This document shows positions 9,080 through 19,635 of a stretch of DNA of 64,000 nucleotides, piece after piece. Within the stretch, counting starts at the first letter, position 1; each line of letters starts with the position of its first letter. The DNA is from JANWVO01 sp964458495. Lineage in GTDB: Bacteria > Acidobacteriota > Terriglobia > Bryobacterales > Bryobacteraceae. A program made the position numbers and the translations under genes. Under the pieces are notes generated by a model. It was not told the origin of the DNA and did no database searches. It was given only the letters and a program-made list of their open reading frames with translations. Where the stretch lies: NCBI GenBank assembly GCA_964458495.1, contig CAYWJB010000018.1, positions 8,633-72,632 of the forward strand. The letters run 5' to 3'.

Positions 9080-9195
9080 GGGTTGATACCAGACCCGCCG
9101 CGCGCGGCATCCGGCGCCCAAAGCGAGATTTGCCGGGCCGCGCGGGGCGGATCCAAAAACCGGGCCCACAGGCTGTGCCTGCCGCGATCGCAGGC

Positions 9196-9588
9196 TCAGC
9201 GCTTGGAGAACTGGAAGCGGCGGCGCGCGCCGCGCTGGCCGTACTTCTTGCGCTCGTGCTCGCGCGGGTCGCGGGTCAGGAACCCTTCGCTCTTCAGCTT
9301 GCCGCGCAGCTCGGAGTTGAACTCGCACAGCGCGCGGGCAATGCCCAGCCGCACCGCTTCCGCCTGGCCCGTGATTCCGCCGCCGTTGCAGGTGACCAGG
9401 ACGTCGAACTTGTCCGCGGTCTCCGTGGCGAGCAGCGGCTGGCGGATCACCGCCCGGCTGCTGAATGTCGTGAAGTATTCGTCCGCCGGATGGCCGTTCA
9501 CCGTGAAGGCGCCCGTTCCGGGCCGGAGGAACACACGGGCCACGGCGCGCTTGCGCCGGCCGGTTCCGAGGTATTGCAACTGTGCCAT
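9196..9588 (-). CDS. rpsI: 30S ribosomal protein S9
   Basis: Ribosomal protein S9, 130 residues as usual. The N-terminus YLGTGRRKRAVARVFLRPG and the basic C-terminal tail ending in FQFSKR are typical; the tail contacts P-site tRNA. The ATG at 9588 gives the standard length; an in-frame upstream ATG would add MIVTGLKR and overlap rplM. It lies 20 bp after rplM on the same strand, the normal rplM-rpsI pair. Confidence 0.97.
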   Translation of the reverse strand: MAQLQYLGTGRRKRAVARVFLRPGTGAFTVNGHPADEYFTTFSSRAVIRQPLLATETADKFDVLVTCNGGGITGQAEAVRLGIARALCEFNSELRGKLKSEGFLTRDPREHERKKYGQRGARRRFQFSKR

Positions 9589-9608
9589 ACGTTTCAATCC
9601 CGTGACAA

Positions 9609-10043
9609 TCAATGCGCTACGGCCATCGCCTGGGGCTTCTGGGCCGCATGCGGGTGCCGGTCGCCGGCGTAGACCTTGAGCTTGCGGTACATCTGCTTGC
9701 CGAGTTTCGTCTTGGGCAGCATGCCGCGGATGGCTTCTTCCACCAGCTTCACCGGGCGCCGCGCGCGCAATTTGCCGGCCGGAATTTCAGTCAGCCCTCC
9801 CGGATATCCCGAGTGCCGGCGGTAAATTTTCTGCTCTTCTTTCTTGCCGGTGAGAACGGCTTTTTCGGCGTTCACAACAATGACGTGGTCGCCGCAGTCG
9901 AGGAACGGGGTGTAAATGGGCTTGTGTTTCCCCATCAGGATCTTGGCGGCCTGGCTGGCCACCCGTCCGAGAGCGAGGCCGCTGGCGTCAATGACGAACC
10001 AGTGGCGCTGGATGGCGCCCTTGGACGGAAATTCGGTCTTCAT
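9609..10043 (-). CDS. rplM: 50S ribosomal protein L13
   Basis: Ribosomal protein L13, 144 residues. Characteristic segments are WFVIDASGLALGRVAS, GDHVIVVNAEKAVLTG, YRRHSGYPGG and GMLPKTKLG. The ATG at 10043 is preceded by a GGAG about 12 nt upstream. It begins the rplM-rpsI operon, whose promoter is visible at 10082-10111. Confidence 0.97.
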   Translation of the reverse strand: MKTEFPSKGAIQRHWFVIDASGLALGRVASQAAKILMGKHKPIYTPFLDCGDHVIVVNAEKAVLTGKKEEQKIYRRHSGYPGGLTEIPAGKLRARRPVKLVEEAIRGMLPKTKLGKQMYRKLKVYAGDRHPHAAQKPQAMAVAH

Positions 10044-10081
10044 AGACAAACGATCTCCGTTCAACGAGGTACAAACACTTT

Positions 10082-10111
10082 ATTCTACGGATCGCCGGCG
10101 CAGGGTGTCAA
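10082..10111 (-). promoter_or_regulatory. sigma70-type promoter of rplM-rpsI
   Basis: On the minus strand a perfect TTGACA -35 (10111-10106) and a TAGAAT -10 (10087-10082) are separated by 18 nt. The predicted start leaves a leader of roughly 30 nt before the rplM ATG. It is the best-conserved promoter seen in the window. Confidence 0.75.
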
Positions 10112-10138
10112 ACACACCGCGCCTGTCGGCGGGCGCAG

Positions 10139-11227
10139 TCAAACACCCACAGTATAGCAAGTTGCGGCCCGCCATGCCCAGTCCGGCTCCAGGCCGGCGG
10201 CCCGCAGCCGGGGCGCGAATCGCTGCGCGTCGTAGTTGCCGGTCTCGAACTGCGCGCCGCGGTGGGTCAGCGTGTAGCCGCCCGGCACGGTCGAGCAGTT
10301 CAGCGTGAACAGGCAGCCGCCGCCGGCAGCCAGTTGCAGGCACGTCTCGAAGGACTCTCGCGTCGATACAAACGGCAGCACCGCCGGGAACAGCGAGCTG
10401 TGCCAGGCGACGAGAGAGCGAAAGACCCCGTCGTCCGGGAGGAAGCCGCCGGGATCGTACGGCGCACCCGGAGCGGGCCGCAGGCGCGGGATGCCGAGGA
10501 TCTCCGGTCCGCGGCCGCAGTGCGCGCGCAGCCAGCGCTGATGGGCGGCGAGCATCGACCAGTCGCGCCGCCAGTCTGCCAGCCCGCTCAACACGCCGTA
10601 ACCGGCCATTTCCAGGCCGGATTCAAACATACGTTCGTATGAATTCAGCCGCCAATAGAAATCGGTCTTCGTTTGACGCCCAGGATGGAGTTCGCGGTAC
10701 CGGGCCGGATCATAGGTTTCCATCCAGACCACCGCAAAAGCCAGCCCGGCGCTGCGCAAACGGCGATATTCGTCTGCGGAGACAGGCTCCGCGCTCAGCC
10801 CCACGACGGGGCGCCCGAATCGCGAGAGAATGCGTGCGGTCAGTTCTACATGGCGGCAAATGTCGTCCACGGCGATGCACGGATCGGAGGCGTAGACCAG
10901 CTCCACGGCACGCAAGCCGCTCTCTTCGGCGAGGAAGCGCACCTCCCGCTCGAGCTCGGTGTCGGTGAGCCGCACGCGGCTGAGTCCGGGATCGGTGGAA
11001 CCGGCGCGGTAGTTGCAGTAGGTGCATCGTTCCTTGCATACCGATGTGACATACAGCGGCGAGACGGGGAACACGGCGCCGCCGAAGCGCTCGAGCTTCC
11101 GCAGCCGCGCGCGGGCGGCGATCGCCGCGTCCAGCGGTCCCCCTGAGCCGAAGCCGGGATCGGCAAGGGGCGGCTCGGGCTCTTCGCACACCTGCCGCCA
11201 GAGGCTTTCAAACTCGCTCGAGTTCAT
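10139..11227 (-). CDS. ThiH/HydG-like radical SAM protein, stand-alone
   Basis: A 362-residue radical SAM enzyme. The [4Fe-4S]/SAM motif C64-x3-C68-x2-C71 (CKERCTYC) lies in a tyrosine-lyase-like context, and METYDPARYRELHP, KTDFYWRL and GIPRLRPAPG match ThiH and HydG, which cleave tyrosine to dehydroglycine (thiazole synthesis) or CO/CN (hydrogenase cofactor). The HydG C-terminal iron-sulfur cysteine set is not obvious. No thiazole or hydrogenase-maturation genes flank it; the neighbours are rplM and acnA. It could be a divergent ThiH or a lyase of another pathway. ATG 11227 is the first start in frame. Confidence 0.75.
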   Translation of the reverse strand: MNSSEFESLWRQVCEEPEPPLADPGFGSGGPLDAAIAARARLRKLERFGGAVFPVSPLYVTSVCKERCTYCNYRAGSTDPGLSRVRLTDTELEREVRFLAEESGLRAVELVYASDPCIAVDDICRHVELTARILSRFGRPVVGLSAEPVSADEYRRLRSAGLAFAVVWMETYDPARYRELHPGRQTKTDFYWRLNSYERMFESGLEMAGYGVLSGLADWRRDWSMLAAHQRWLRAHCGRGPEILGIPRLRPAPGAPYDPGGFLPDDGVFRSLVAWHSSLFPAVLPFVSTRESFETCLQLAAGGGCLFTLNCSTVPGGYTLTHRGAQFETGNYDAQRFAPRLRAAGLEPDWAWRAATCYTVGV

Positions 11228-11257
11228 CTCCGCCCGGGATTCTGATTTCAGAATAAC

Positions 11258-11302
11258 GCGGGCGCGCCCGCCCCTTTCTCCCAGGGGGACAGGCGCGCCC
11301 GC
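11258..11302 (-). terminator. long GC hairpin after acnA
   Basis: GCGGGCGCGCC (11258-11268) is perfectly complementary to GGCGCGCCCGC (11292-11302), with an inner CCCC/GGGG pairing in the 23-nt loop. It fills most of the 81-bp gap between the acnA stop and the ThiH-like start, both minus strand. The following minus-strand bases GTTATTCTG are only mildly U-rich. Confidence 0.5.
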
Positions 11303-11308
11303 AACTTC

Positions 11309-13921
<2,613 letters not shown>

Positions 13922-13934
13922 GGTGCCAGCTTCA

Positions 13935-13940
13935 ATTGTA
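13935..13940 (-). promoter_or_regulatory. -10 box TACAAT of acnA
   Basis: TACAAT on the minus strand ends 13 nt before the acnA ATG, implying a leader of only about 6 nt. No convincing -35 is visible. Confidence 0.4.
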
Positions 13941-13972
13941 GCGGGGCCGGGCGCGCGGACTGCGCGGCGCGG

Positions 13973-14914
13973 CTACCAGGTCCGCTGCTTGAGAATCTGC
14001 TGGATCTGCTCCTTCGGCACGGGCAGCTTGTCGATGTGGTCGCGCAGCCACCGGGAGAAGTCTTTTTCGATCTCGTCGGTCCAGCGCGCGTCGATCTGGC
14101 CGGAGGTGTACTTGCCCTCGCGGAGGCGCTGGTGGCCGAACATGTCGCGCAGGCGCACGATCTCGCTGGTGATGGCGACTTTCTCCGCCAGGTGGGGCGG
14201 AATGAAGATGACGCCGCCGTCGCGGCCCAGCACGACGTCGCCGGGCATGACCGTGGCGCGCCCGATGCGGACGGGCGCGTTGATCGAGATCAGCGTCGAG
14301 TTCAGCCGCGGACCCGAAGAGCTGAAGTGGTGCGACGGATGGTAAAAGCGCACGAAGGAGACGAAGTTTTCCAGCTCTTTCAGGCCGGCGATGTCGCGTA
14401 CGGCGCCGTCATACACGATGCCGTTGCCGGACTTCGCGTAGATCGCGTTTCCCACGTTGTCGCCGATCGACGGCCCGTCGATCTTCAGTCCAAAGTGGTC
14501 GCACACATAAACGTCGCCGGGCTGAAGCATGTCGACGGCCCACGCGTTGGGCGCGCCTACGCGGCCGCCGCGCTTTCCCTCGGCTTCAATCACCTTGTGG
14601 ATGTCCGGCCTCCCGGGCACCCACGCCGCCGTGAGCGCGCGGCCCACCAGCACCTTGCCGGGATGAATTTCCAGCCAGCCGTCCTCGTACTGGTAGTTGT
14701 ACCCTTCGTTGCGCAGCACGGCCCAGGCCTCTTCCAGCGTGACCTCGCGCATGCGCTTGAGGATTCCGTCCGGCACTTTCGGGCGGCCGTCGGGGAAGCG
14801 CTCTCCCTTCCACTCGGGCGTGTAGCGGATCAGGTCCTCCTTCGAGAACACGCCCGGTTGCGCCAGGGCGGAGCAGGCAAACGCGGCGGCGGCGAAAAGG
14901 ACGCGGGTTTTCAT
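13973..14914 (-). CDS. exported RraA-family aldolase-like protein
   Basis: A 313-residue protein with a Sec signal peptide (MKTRVLFAAAAFACSALAQ). The core is the RraA/dimethylmenaquinone-methyltransferase-like fold. Its GNGIVYDGAVRD segment contains the Arg-Asp pair used by class II HMG/CHA pyruvate aldolases in this family, and MLQPGDVYVCDHFG matches the conserved N-lobe. True RraA (RNase E inhibitor) is ~160 residues and cytoplasmic, so an exported aldolase-like enzyme is likelier. A GAGGTG Shine-Dalgarno precedes the ATG and TATATT at 14937-14942 may be its -10. It follows the UroD-like gene on the same strand. Confidence 0.75.
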   Translation of the reverse strand: MKTRVLFAAAAFACSALAQPGVFSKEDLIRYTPEWKGERFPDGRPKVPDGILKRMREVTLEEAWAVLRNEGYNYQYEDGWLEIHPGKVLVGRALTAAWVPGRPDIHKVIEAEGKRGGRVGAPNAWAVDMLQPGDVYVCDHFGLKIDGPSIGDNVGNAIYAKSGNGIVYDGAVRDIAGLKELENFVSFVRFYHPSHHFSSSGPRLNSTLISINAPVRIGRATVMPGDVVLGRDGGVIFIPPHLAEKVAITSEIVRLRDMFGHQRLREGKYTSGQIDARWTDEIEKDFSRWLRDHIDKLPVPKEQIQQILKQRTW

Positions 14915-14936
14915 CGTTGCACCTCGGATCCTGTCC

Positions 14937-14942
14937 AATATA
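14937..14942 (-). promoter_or_regulatory. -10 box TATATT upstream of the RraA-like gene
   Basis: TATATT on the minus strand with TTTCTG 17 nt upstream (only 3 of 6 matches to TTGACA) lies 22 nt before the ATG. It could give the RraA-like gene its own transcript apart from the UroD-like gene. Confidence 0.35.
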
Positions 14943-14958
14943 CACGCCGCGGGGAAGA

Positions 14959-16353
14959 TCAGAAACTCAGGACGAGGTGCCAGATCCAGGTGTAGGCGAG
15001 CGCGTCGAGATCGTTCCAGATGCGGCGGCAGAGTTCTGCGTCGCCCCGGATGGCGGGAATCTCGCGGAGCTTGTCCTCCCAGCGGAAGCAGCCACGCGGC
15101 GGGCCGAAGTCCGGCATGGCGCAGCGCTCTTCCGGCGGCGGCGGAGGCGGCGCGGAGTTCGGCGTTGCGGAATAGACGCCGTATTCGCGCGTGAATTCGG
15201 TCATGGCGCGGACGTTCTCGACGCGCGCGTCGCTTTGCAGGATGGCGGAGGCGTCCATGATGTATCCGCCGTTCTGGCCGCAGGCGTCGATCAGCTCCTT
15301 GCACTTCGCCCGTACTTCCTCGGGCGTGCCGAAGGCAAGCAGCGCGTTGGGCACTCCTCCGCTCAGGCAGAACTTGCGGCCCAGCTTCTCCGCGCACAGC
15401 TTCGGGTCGCCACGGTCGATGTGGTAGATGATGCTGCCGGCGGGCAGCCTGGCGAAGGTGTCCAGATGCGCGTCCCACTTGCCTTCGGCGTAGAAGAGAA
15501 CCTGGTTGCCGCGCGCCCACACGGCTTCCACCATGGGCCGGAACGTGGGCCAGAAGATCCGCTCGAAGTCCTGGTGAGAGATGAAGGGGACGCAGCTGCG
15601 GTGCATCCACACGGGGACCGGCAGCTGATGGTCCGGATCGAGCCCCGAAAGCGCGATCTGCGCCAGATGGGGCATCAGGGCACGGCAGGCTGCTTCGACT
15701 TTTTCGGGGATTTCCTTCAAGTCGAAGGCGAGCCCGAGATAGCCGCGGAACTTGTCGGCAAGCACATCCAGAGGCGCCTTGAGCATGCCGCTGATGGCGG
15801 ACACCGTTCCGGTCTCCTCCCTCATGCGCTCGATCTGGGGGCCGAAGGCGGTGAAGTAGTCCGCCATGGCCCAGGCGCTTTTCACGAGCGCGAGATCGCG
15901 CCGCATGGGCGACGCGGCGTACTCGGACGAAATGCGCGGCAGCCACCTGGTCCAGAGGAAGGCGACGGGGTCTTCGATCAGCTCGTCGTACTCCTCGCGC
16001 AGCATCCAGGCGCTTTCCTGTGGCGGCTCGCGGTACTGGAAGCCGGTGTGTTCGTCGACGTCGATGCCCGGGATGGCGTAATAGCGCAGCCCTGCGGCGT
16101 GCGTCAGGCCTGTCCAGACATAGACCATGTTGGGCACCACGGCGTCCCAGTCATAGTCCTGGCAGCAGCGCAGGACGGCCTCGAAGGCCTGACGGTAGTC
16201 GTGCGTCACCTGCTGCGCCGTCATGCCGCAGTGGCGGGCGGTGAATTCGGCGGCGAAGGGGCGCAGCGGAACGCGGTCCGGCTTGCCGTTGCGCATGGCG
16301 GTGACGTAACGGTTCAGCCGCTGGGCATAGAGTTCCTGCATGTCGGCGGGCAT
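14959..16353 (-). CDS. uroporphyrinogen decarboxylase-like protein
   Basis: A 464-residue protein with the UroD/methylcobamide:CoM methyltransferase-like TIM-barrel fold. NRYVTAMRNGKPDRVPLRPF is the usual opening of these proteins, and FARLPAGSIIYHIDRGDP with FCLSGGVPNALLAFGTPEEV matches the C-terminal half. It is ~100 residues longer than heme-pathway HemE and lies among carbohydrate genes, so a role in heme synthesis is unlikely. Related proteins include demethylases and O-methyl-transferring enzymes. It has no signal peptide. The C-terminal ~90 residues include a Pro-rich loop (PPPPPPEE). The substrate is unknown. Confidence 0.7.
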   Translation of the reverse strand: MPADMQELYAQRLNRYVTAMRNGKPDRVPLRPFAAEFTARHCGMTAQQVTHDYRQAFEAVLRCCQDYDWDAVVPNMVYVWTGLTHAAGLRYYAIPGIDVDEHTGFQYREPPQESAWMLREEYDELIEDPVAFLWTRWLPRISSEYAASPMRRDLALVKSAWAMADYFTAFGPQIERMREETGTVSAISGMLKAPLDVLADKFRGYLGLAFDLKEIPEKVEAACRALMPHLAQIALSGLDPDHQLPVPVWMHRSCVPFISHQDFERIFWPTFRPMVEAVWARGNQVLFYAEGKWDAHLDTFARLPAGSIIYHIDRGDPKLCAEKLGRKFCLSGGVPNALLAFGTPEEVRAKCKELIDACGQNGGYIMDASAILQSDARVENVRAMTEFTREYGVYSATPNSAPPPPPPEERCAMPDFGPPRGCFRWEDKLREIPAIRGDAELCRRIWNDLDALAYTWIWHLVLSF

Positions 16354-16401
16354 GGCGCGAATCCCGGATCGAGAATATCAGACAAGCAGGCCGGATTCAC
16401 C

Positions 16402-19400
16402 TCACGGGCTGGTGGCCAGCATGGGCGCCGACACGAGCCCGTAATCCAGAACGTCGTATGCCGCGCCCGGCGGCTGTCGATCCGGAAACTCCGCCCAGGC
16501 GTTCGGCCATGCGCGGAAGCGGAGCTTCTGCGGGTGGTGGAAGGGGCCGAAAACATTGCGCGGCGTGCCGTGGAGGCGCACCTCGATGGAGGCGTTGCCC
16601 GCCTGCACGGGTACTTCGCTTTCGTAAGGCGGCCAGCCGATCCAGCCCAGCGCCTGGCCATTGACGAGAACTTCGGCAAGCGCCCCGGGCAGCTCCTTCA
16701 GGGAGACGCGAAGGCGGCGGTGGCCGCCGGGGATGCGGACCTTGGCGGAATAGCTGACGGTGGCACCGTAGAACGGCATGCCCTGTCCGGCCCAGGAGCC
16801 GAGTGCGAGCGGCCTGGAGGCGGCTGTGATCTGGAAGCCTCTTTCGGCCGGGATCACAGCGAAGCTGCCGAGCAGGTAGAGGTTTTCCAGTTCCATGCGC
16901 GTGTCGAAAGGCGCGGCCTCGATGACAATTTCGTTCATTCCTGTTTTGGCCGCGGCGGCGGCCGGCGCGGCCTTCAGGTGCGGATCGAGCCACCGCTCTG
17001 CTTTGGAGAAGTCCACCGTCTGGCCGTTGAGGGAGACGCGGTAGAGCTCGGGCGCCTCGACGGCGAGGCGCAGATCCTTCGGCGGCGCCCCCTGGAGGGT
17101 GAAGCGGAACGTGGCCCGGAAGCCCGTGCCTTCGCCGAACTTGCGGTCGAGCACGTTGCGGCGGAACTGCACGGCGTTGTCCCAGGCGGGGCGCTCAAAG
17201 CCATGGCGCTGCCAGAGGGTCCAGTTGGCCCGCCAAGTGTTCAGGTCCTGAATGGTCTCGCCTGCCACTTCCAGGTCGCAGTAGTCGAGCACGAGCACGT
17301 TCGGCTCATTCGCCGAGACGGTCCACGAACCGGCGGGCAGAGTTCGCCAGCCGGGCTTGGCGGGTGCCGCCGCGGGCGCGGCATCCTTGCGCGCCAGCAG
17401 CAGCAGCGAGCCCGCCGGCGGCAGCTGCACGGAGAAGTCGATGCCGCGCTGGCCCTTGGTGAAGGGGTACGGGCGGGTCTGCCCCGTGAGCGTGTCCCAC
17501 TCTTCCAGCCCGGCAGCCTCCAGCGAGGCTTTGGCGGAGATGGCGGCGCCGGCGGAGTTGGCGAGGAAGATCACGCGGTCGCCGGAGGGCAGCCAGCGCT
17601 CGAGAAAGCCCACAGGGGCGTCGATCCGGATGCGCGCGGGCAGGCGTTCGCGGATGGCGGCCAGCAGTCCGTCCTCGTCGAAGACGCGCACCCACTGCTT
17701 GCCTGCCTGTTCGCGGAGCTTCTGCAAGGCTTCGCTTTCGCGGCCATCCACATACGCGGGCGCCTCCGCCAGAGAAAGCACCGTGCCGCCGGCTTTCAGC
17801 CATTGCTCCAGCAGCGGCACGGTCTGGCGGCGCAGGTTGGCCACGTCGTGGGAGAGGACCACCAGGTCGTAGGCAGCCTTGCCTACGCGGAACTTCTTGT
17901 CCTCCAACTTGCCGAACCACTCGAGCACGTACTCGTCGCCGTAGTCGTAATCCACCTGATGGTCGGCGAGGAACTGCGCCAGCCGCGCATTGTTCTCGCG
18001 CATCTTCTCAAGTTCCGGCGCCGCCGCGCCGCGCCGCGCGAAGAGAAAGCTCGTGGTGGTCGGATGAATCACCAGCACCCGGTGACGGGTCTCGGAAAGG
18101 CTCGAAAGCAGCGAGACGCGGGCGAGATGGTCGGCGTGCGGACGATAGGCGGACCACCAGGAAGCGGCATCGGAGAAGCTTTGCGGATGGTCGCGCTTGC
18201 GCGCCCCCCGCACGGTGGTGAACGAAAGGTGCTGATCGACGAAATTGACGCCATGCACCAGCAGCCAGTCGCCGAAGCGCTTCAGGTGTTCCATCGTCGC
18301 GTCCCAGCCGGCAACGCCGTAGGCTTCGCAGAACAGGCGGCGGCCGAGCTGGTGGCTGACGCTGGCCGACTGGCGGATCGTGAAGAGGTAATGCGGCCGC
18401 AGCTCCTGCCCTCCGAGCATGTCAATGCCGGGCACGTGCTGGAAGGCGTGAAGCGAGGCGTCGGCGGGCGTGATCCACGGATACGGCCATTCGTGCTCCA
18501 TGAAGTGGCCGGTGAACTGGAGCCCGTTGCGGTCGCACCATTCGAACATGGGGCGCATGAAATGTTCGATCCAGAGATCATGGAGCGTCTGCCAGTAGTC
18601 GAACCGTACCTTGCGCCATTCGCCCGTGTCCCAGTACAGCGACGGCAGGTGATCGGCCAGGTCGTAGCCGTTCCGCTTGCGAAACTCGGCCAGGGTGGCC
18701 CAGGAAAGCGGCAGCGCGAGCCGGGCGCTGTCATAGGCGCCGCCGGTGGCGAGCAGCGGCTCATCGGTGAACGCCCAGCGCACGGTCTTGCCGAACTCGC
18801 CGCCGAACTCGCGGCGGTAGGCTTCATATGTGGTTTCCAGAAAGACCTGCGCCGTGCGCGGGTTGGTCAGGTCGACGTAAGGGAATCCCGCCGTCCACAC
18901 GTTGCCCGAAGCGCGCCGCAGGCGGAAGGCCACTACCTGCTCGCCCTCCCGGACCTCCTGCGGAGAGCGGACGCGCCGCAGGCTGCCGGGCTCATCCGGC
19001 TTGCCTGCGAAGAAGGCAAGGTGCTGCGGATGGGGGGAGACAGCGGAGGCAGGCAAGCCTGTTTCCACGGCGACGAACTGGCTGGCGGTCTCGGGAGCGA
19101 GCGCGGGCACATGGCCGCCCGCGAAGCCCGACGGATAGGAGTTCTCATCGTAAATGTTGACGAGCAGGCCGAGGCGCTTGCCCTCTTCGAGCGCCTCGCG
19201 CCAGAGCTTGAACCACCCGGGGCCGAGGTATTCGGTCATCAGCCCGGGGCGCGAATGGACGAACGCGCCGCCCATGCCCTGCCGGCGGTACTGGCCGAGC
19301 ATCTCCTTGATCCGCGCCGGGTCCATCTCGTCGTTCCATACCCACAGCGGCATGGACCGGTACTCGGGCGGCGGGTCGGCGAAGGCTTTGCGGAGCCCGG

Positions 19401-19518
19401 CGGCCGGGAGCGCGGGCGCAGGCTGGAGCGCCCGGGGCTCGGGCGGAGCGCCGGATTGCGCCCAAAGGGCGGGCGCGGCGGCAAGGAGAAGGATGAAACG
19501 GATCAAGACGTCCTCCAT
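16402..19518 (-). CDS. exported GH106-like alpha-L-rhamnosidase
   Basis: A 1038-residue exported hydrolase with a signal peptide (FILLLAAAPALWAQ). The N-terminal catalytic region (MPLWVWNDEMDPARIKEML, GGAFVHSRPGL, NIYDENSYPSGFAGG) matches GH106-type alpha-L-rhamnosidases. The C-terminal ~350 residues hold beta-sandwich, carbohydrate-binding-like segments. It probably removes terminal rhamnose from plant or microbial polysaccharide outside the cytoplasm. The ATG at 19518 is favoured because TAGCAT lies 8 nt upstream, the leaderless pattern seen elsewhere here. It is divergent from a Gfo/Idh gene and followed by the UroD- and RraA-like genes on the same strand. Confidence 0.8.
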   Translation of the reverse strand: MEDVLIRFILLLAAAPALWAQSGAPPEPRALQPAPALPAAGLRKAFADPPPEYRSMPLWVWNDEMDPARIKEMLGQYRRQGMGGAFVHSRPGLMTEYLGPGWFKLWREALEEGKRLGLLVNIYDENSYPSGFAGGHVPALAPETASQFVAVETGLPASAVSPHPQHLAFFAGKPDEPGSLRRVRSPQEVREGEQVVAFRLRRASGNVWTAGFPYVDLTNPRTAQVFLETTYEAYRREFGGEFGKTVRWAFTDEPLLATGGAYDSARLALPLSWATLAEFRKRNGYDLADHLPSLYWDTGEWRKVRFDYWQTLHDLWIEHFMRPMFEWCDRNGLQFTGHFMEHEWPYPWITPADASLHAFQHVPGIDMLGGQELRPHYLFTIRQSASVSHQLGRRLFCEAYGVAGWDATMEHLKRFGDWLLVHGVNFVDQHLSFTTVRGARKRDHPQSFSDAASWWSAYRPHADHLARVSLLSSLSETRHRVLVIHPTTTSFLFARRGAAAPELEKMRENNARLAQFLADHQVDYDYGDEYVLEWFGKLEDKKFRVGKAAYDLVVLSHDVANLRRQTVPLLEQWLKAGGTVLSLAEAPAYVDGRESEALQKLREQAGKQWVRVFDEDGLLAAIRERLPARIRIDAPVGFLERWLPSGDRVIFLANSAGAAISAKASLEAAGLEEWDTLTGQTRPYPFTKGQRGIDFSVQLPPAGSLLLLARKDAAPAAAPAKPGWRTLPAGSWTVSANEPNVLVLDYCDLEVAGETIQDLNTWRANWTLWQRHGFERPAWDNAVQFRRNVLDRKFGEGTGFRATFRFTLQGAPPKDLRLAVEAPELYRVSLNGQTVDFSKAERWLDPHLKAAPAAAAAKTGMNEIVIEAAPFDTRMELENLYLLGSFAVIPAERGFQITAASRPLALGSWAGQGMPFYGATVSYSAKVRIPGGHRRLRVSLKELPGALAEVLVNGQALGWIGWPPYESEVPVQAGNASIEVRLHGTPRNVFGPFHHPQKLRFRAWPNAWAEFPDRQPPGAAYDVLDYGLVSAPMLATSP

Positions 19519-19526
19519 TCGCCCCG

Positions 19527-19532
19527 ATGCTA
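19527..19532 (-). promoter_or_regulatory. -10 box TAGCAT, leaderless-type, GH106-like gene
   Basis: TAGCAT on the minus strand ends 8 nt before the ATG at 19518; no Shine-Dalgarno lies between them. Confidence 0.4.
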
Positions 19533-19573
19533 TCGCAGCGCACAGGGCGAAGGAGGCGCCGGCCCGCGCGGAC

Positions 19574-19602
19574 TTGACCGGGGCGCCGGCCTGCCATAGA
19601 GT
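19574..19602 (+). promoter_or_regulatory. sigma70-type promoter of Gfo/Idh gene
   Basis: TTGACC (19574-19579), a 17-nt spacer and TAGAGT (19597-19602) form a good promoter. An AAGGAGAGAGGGAG ribosome-binding region sits directly before the ATG at 19636. This gene therefore has a conventional leader, unlike its divergent neighbour. Confidence 0.65.
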
Positions 19603-19635
19603 GGCTCAGGAAAGGCCAGGCAAGGAGAGAGGGAG

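Noticed and set aside
14917..19599. 1560-codon plus-strand open frame
   Set aside because: It runs antisense to three well-supported genes (RraA-like, UroD-like, GH106-like) and encodes a His/Gly/Arg/Gln-rich sequence with no recognisable domain; long antisense frames are common in GC-rich DNA.
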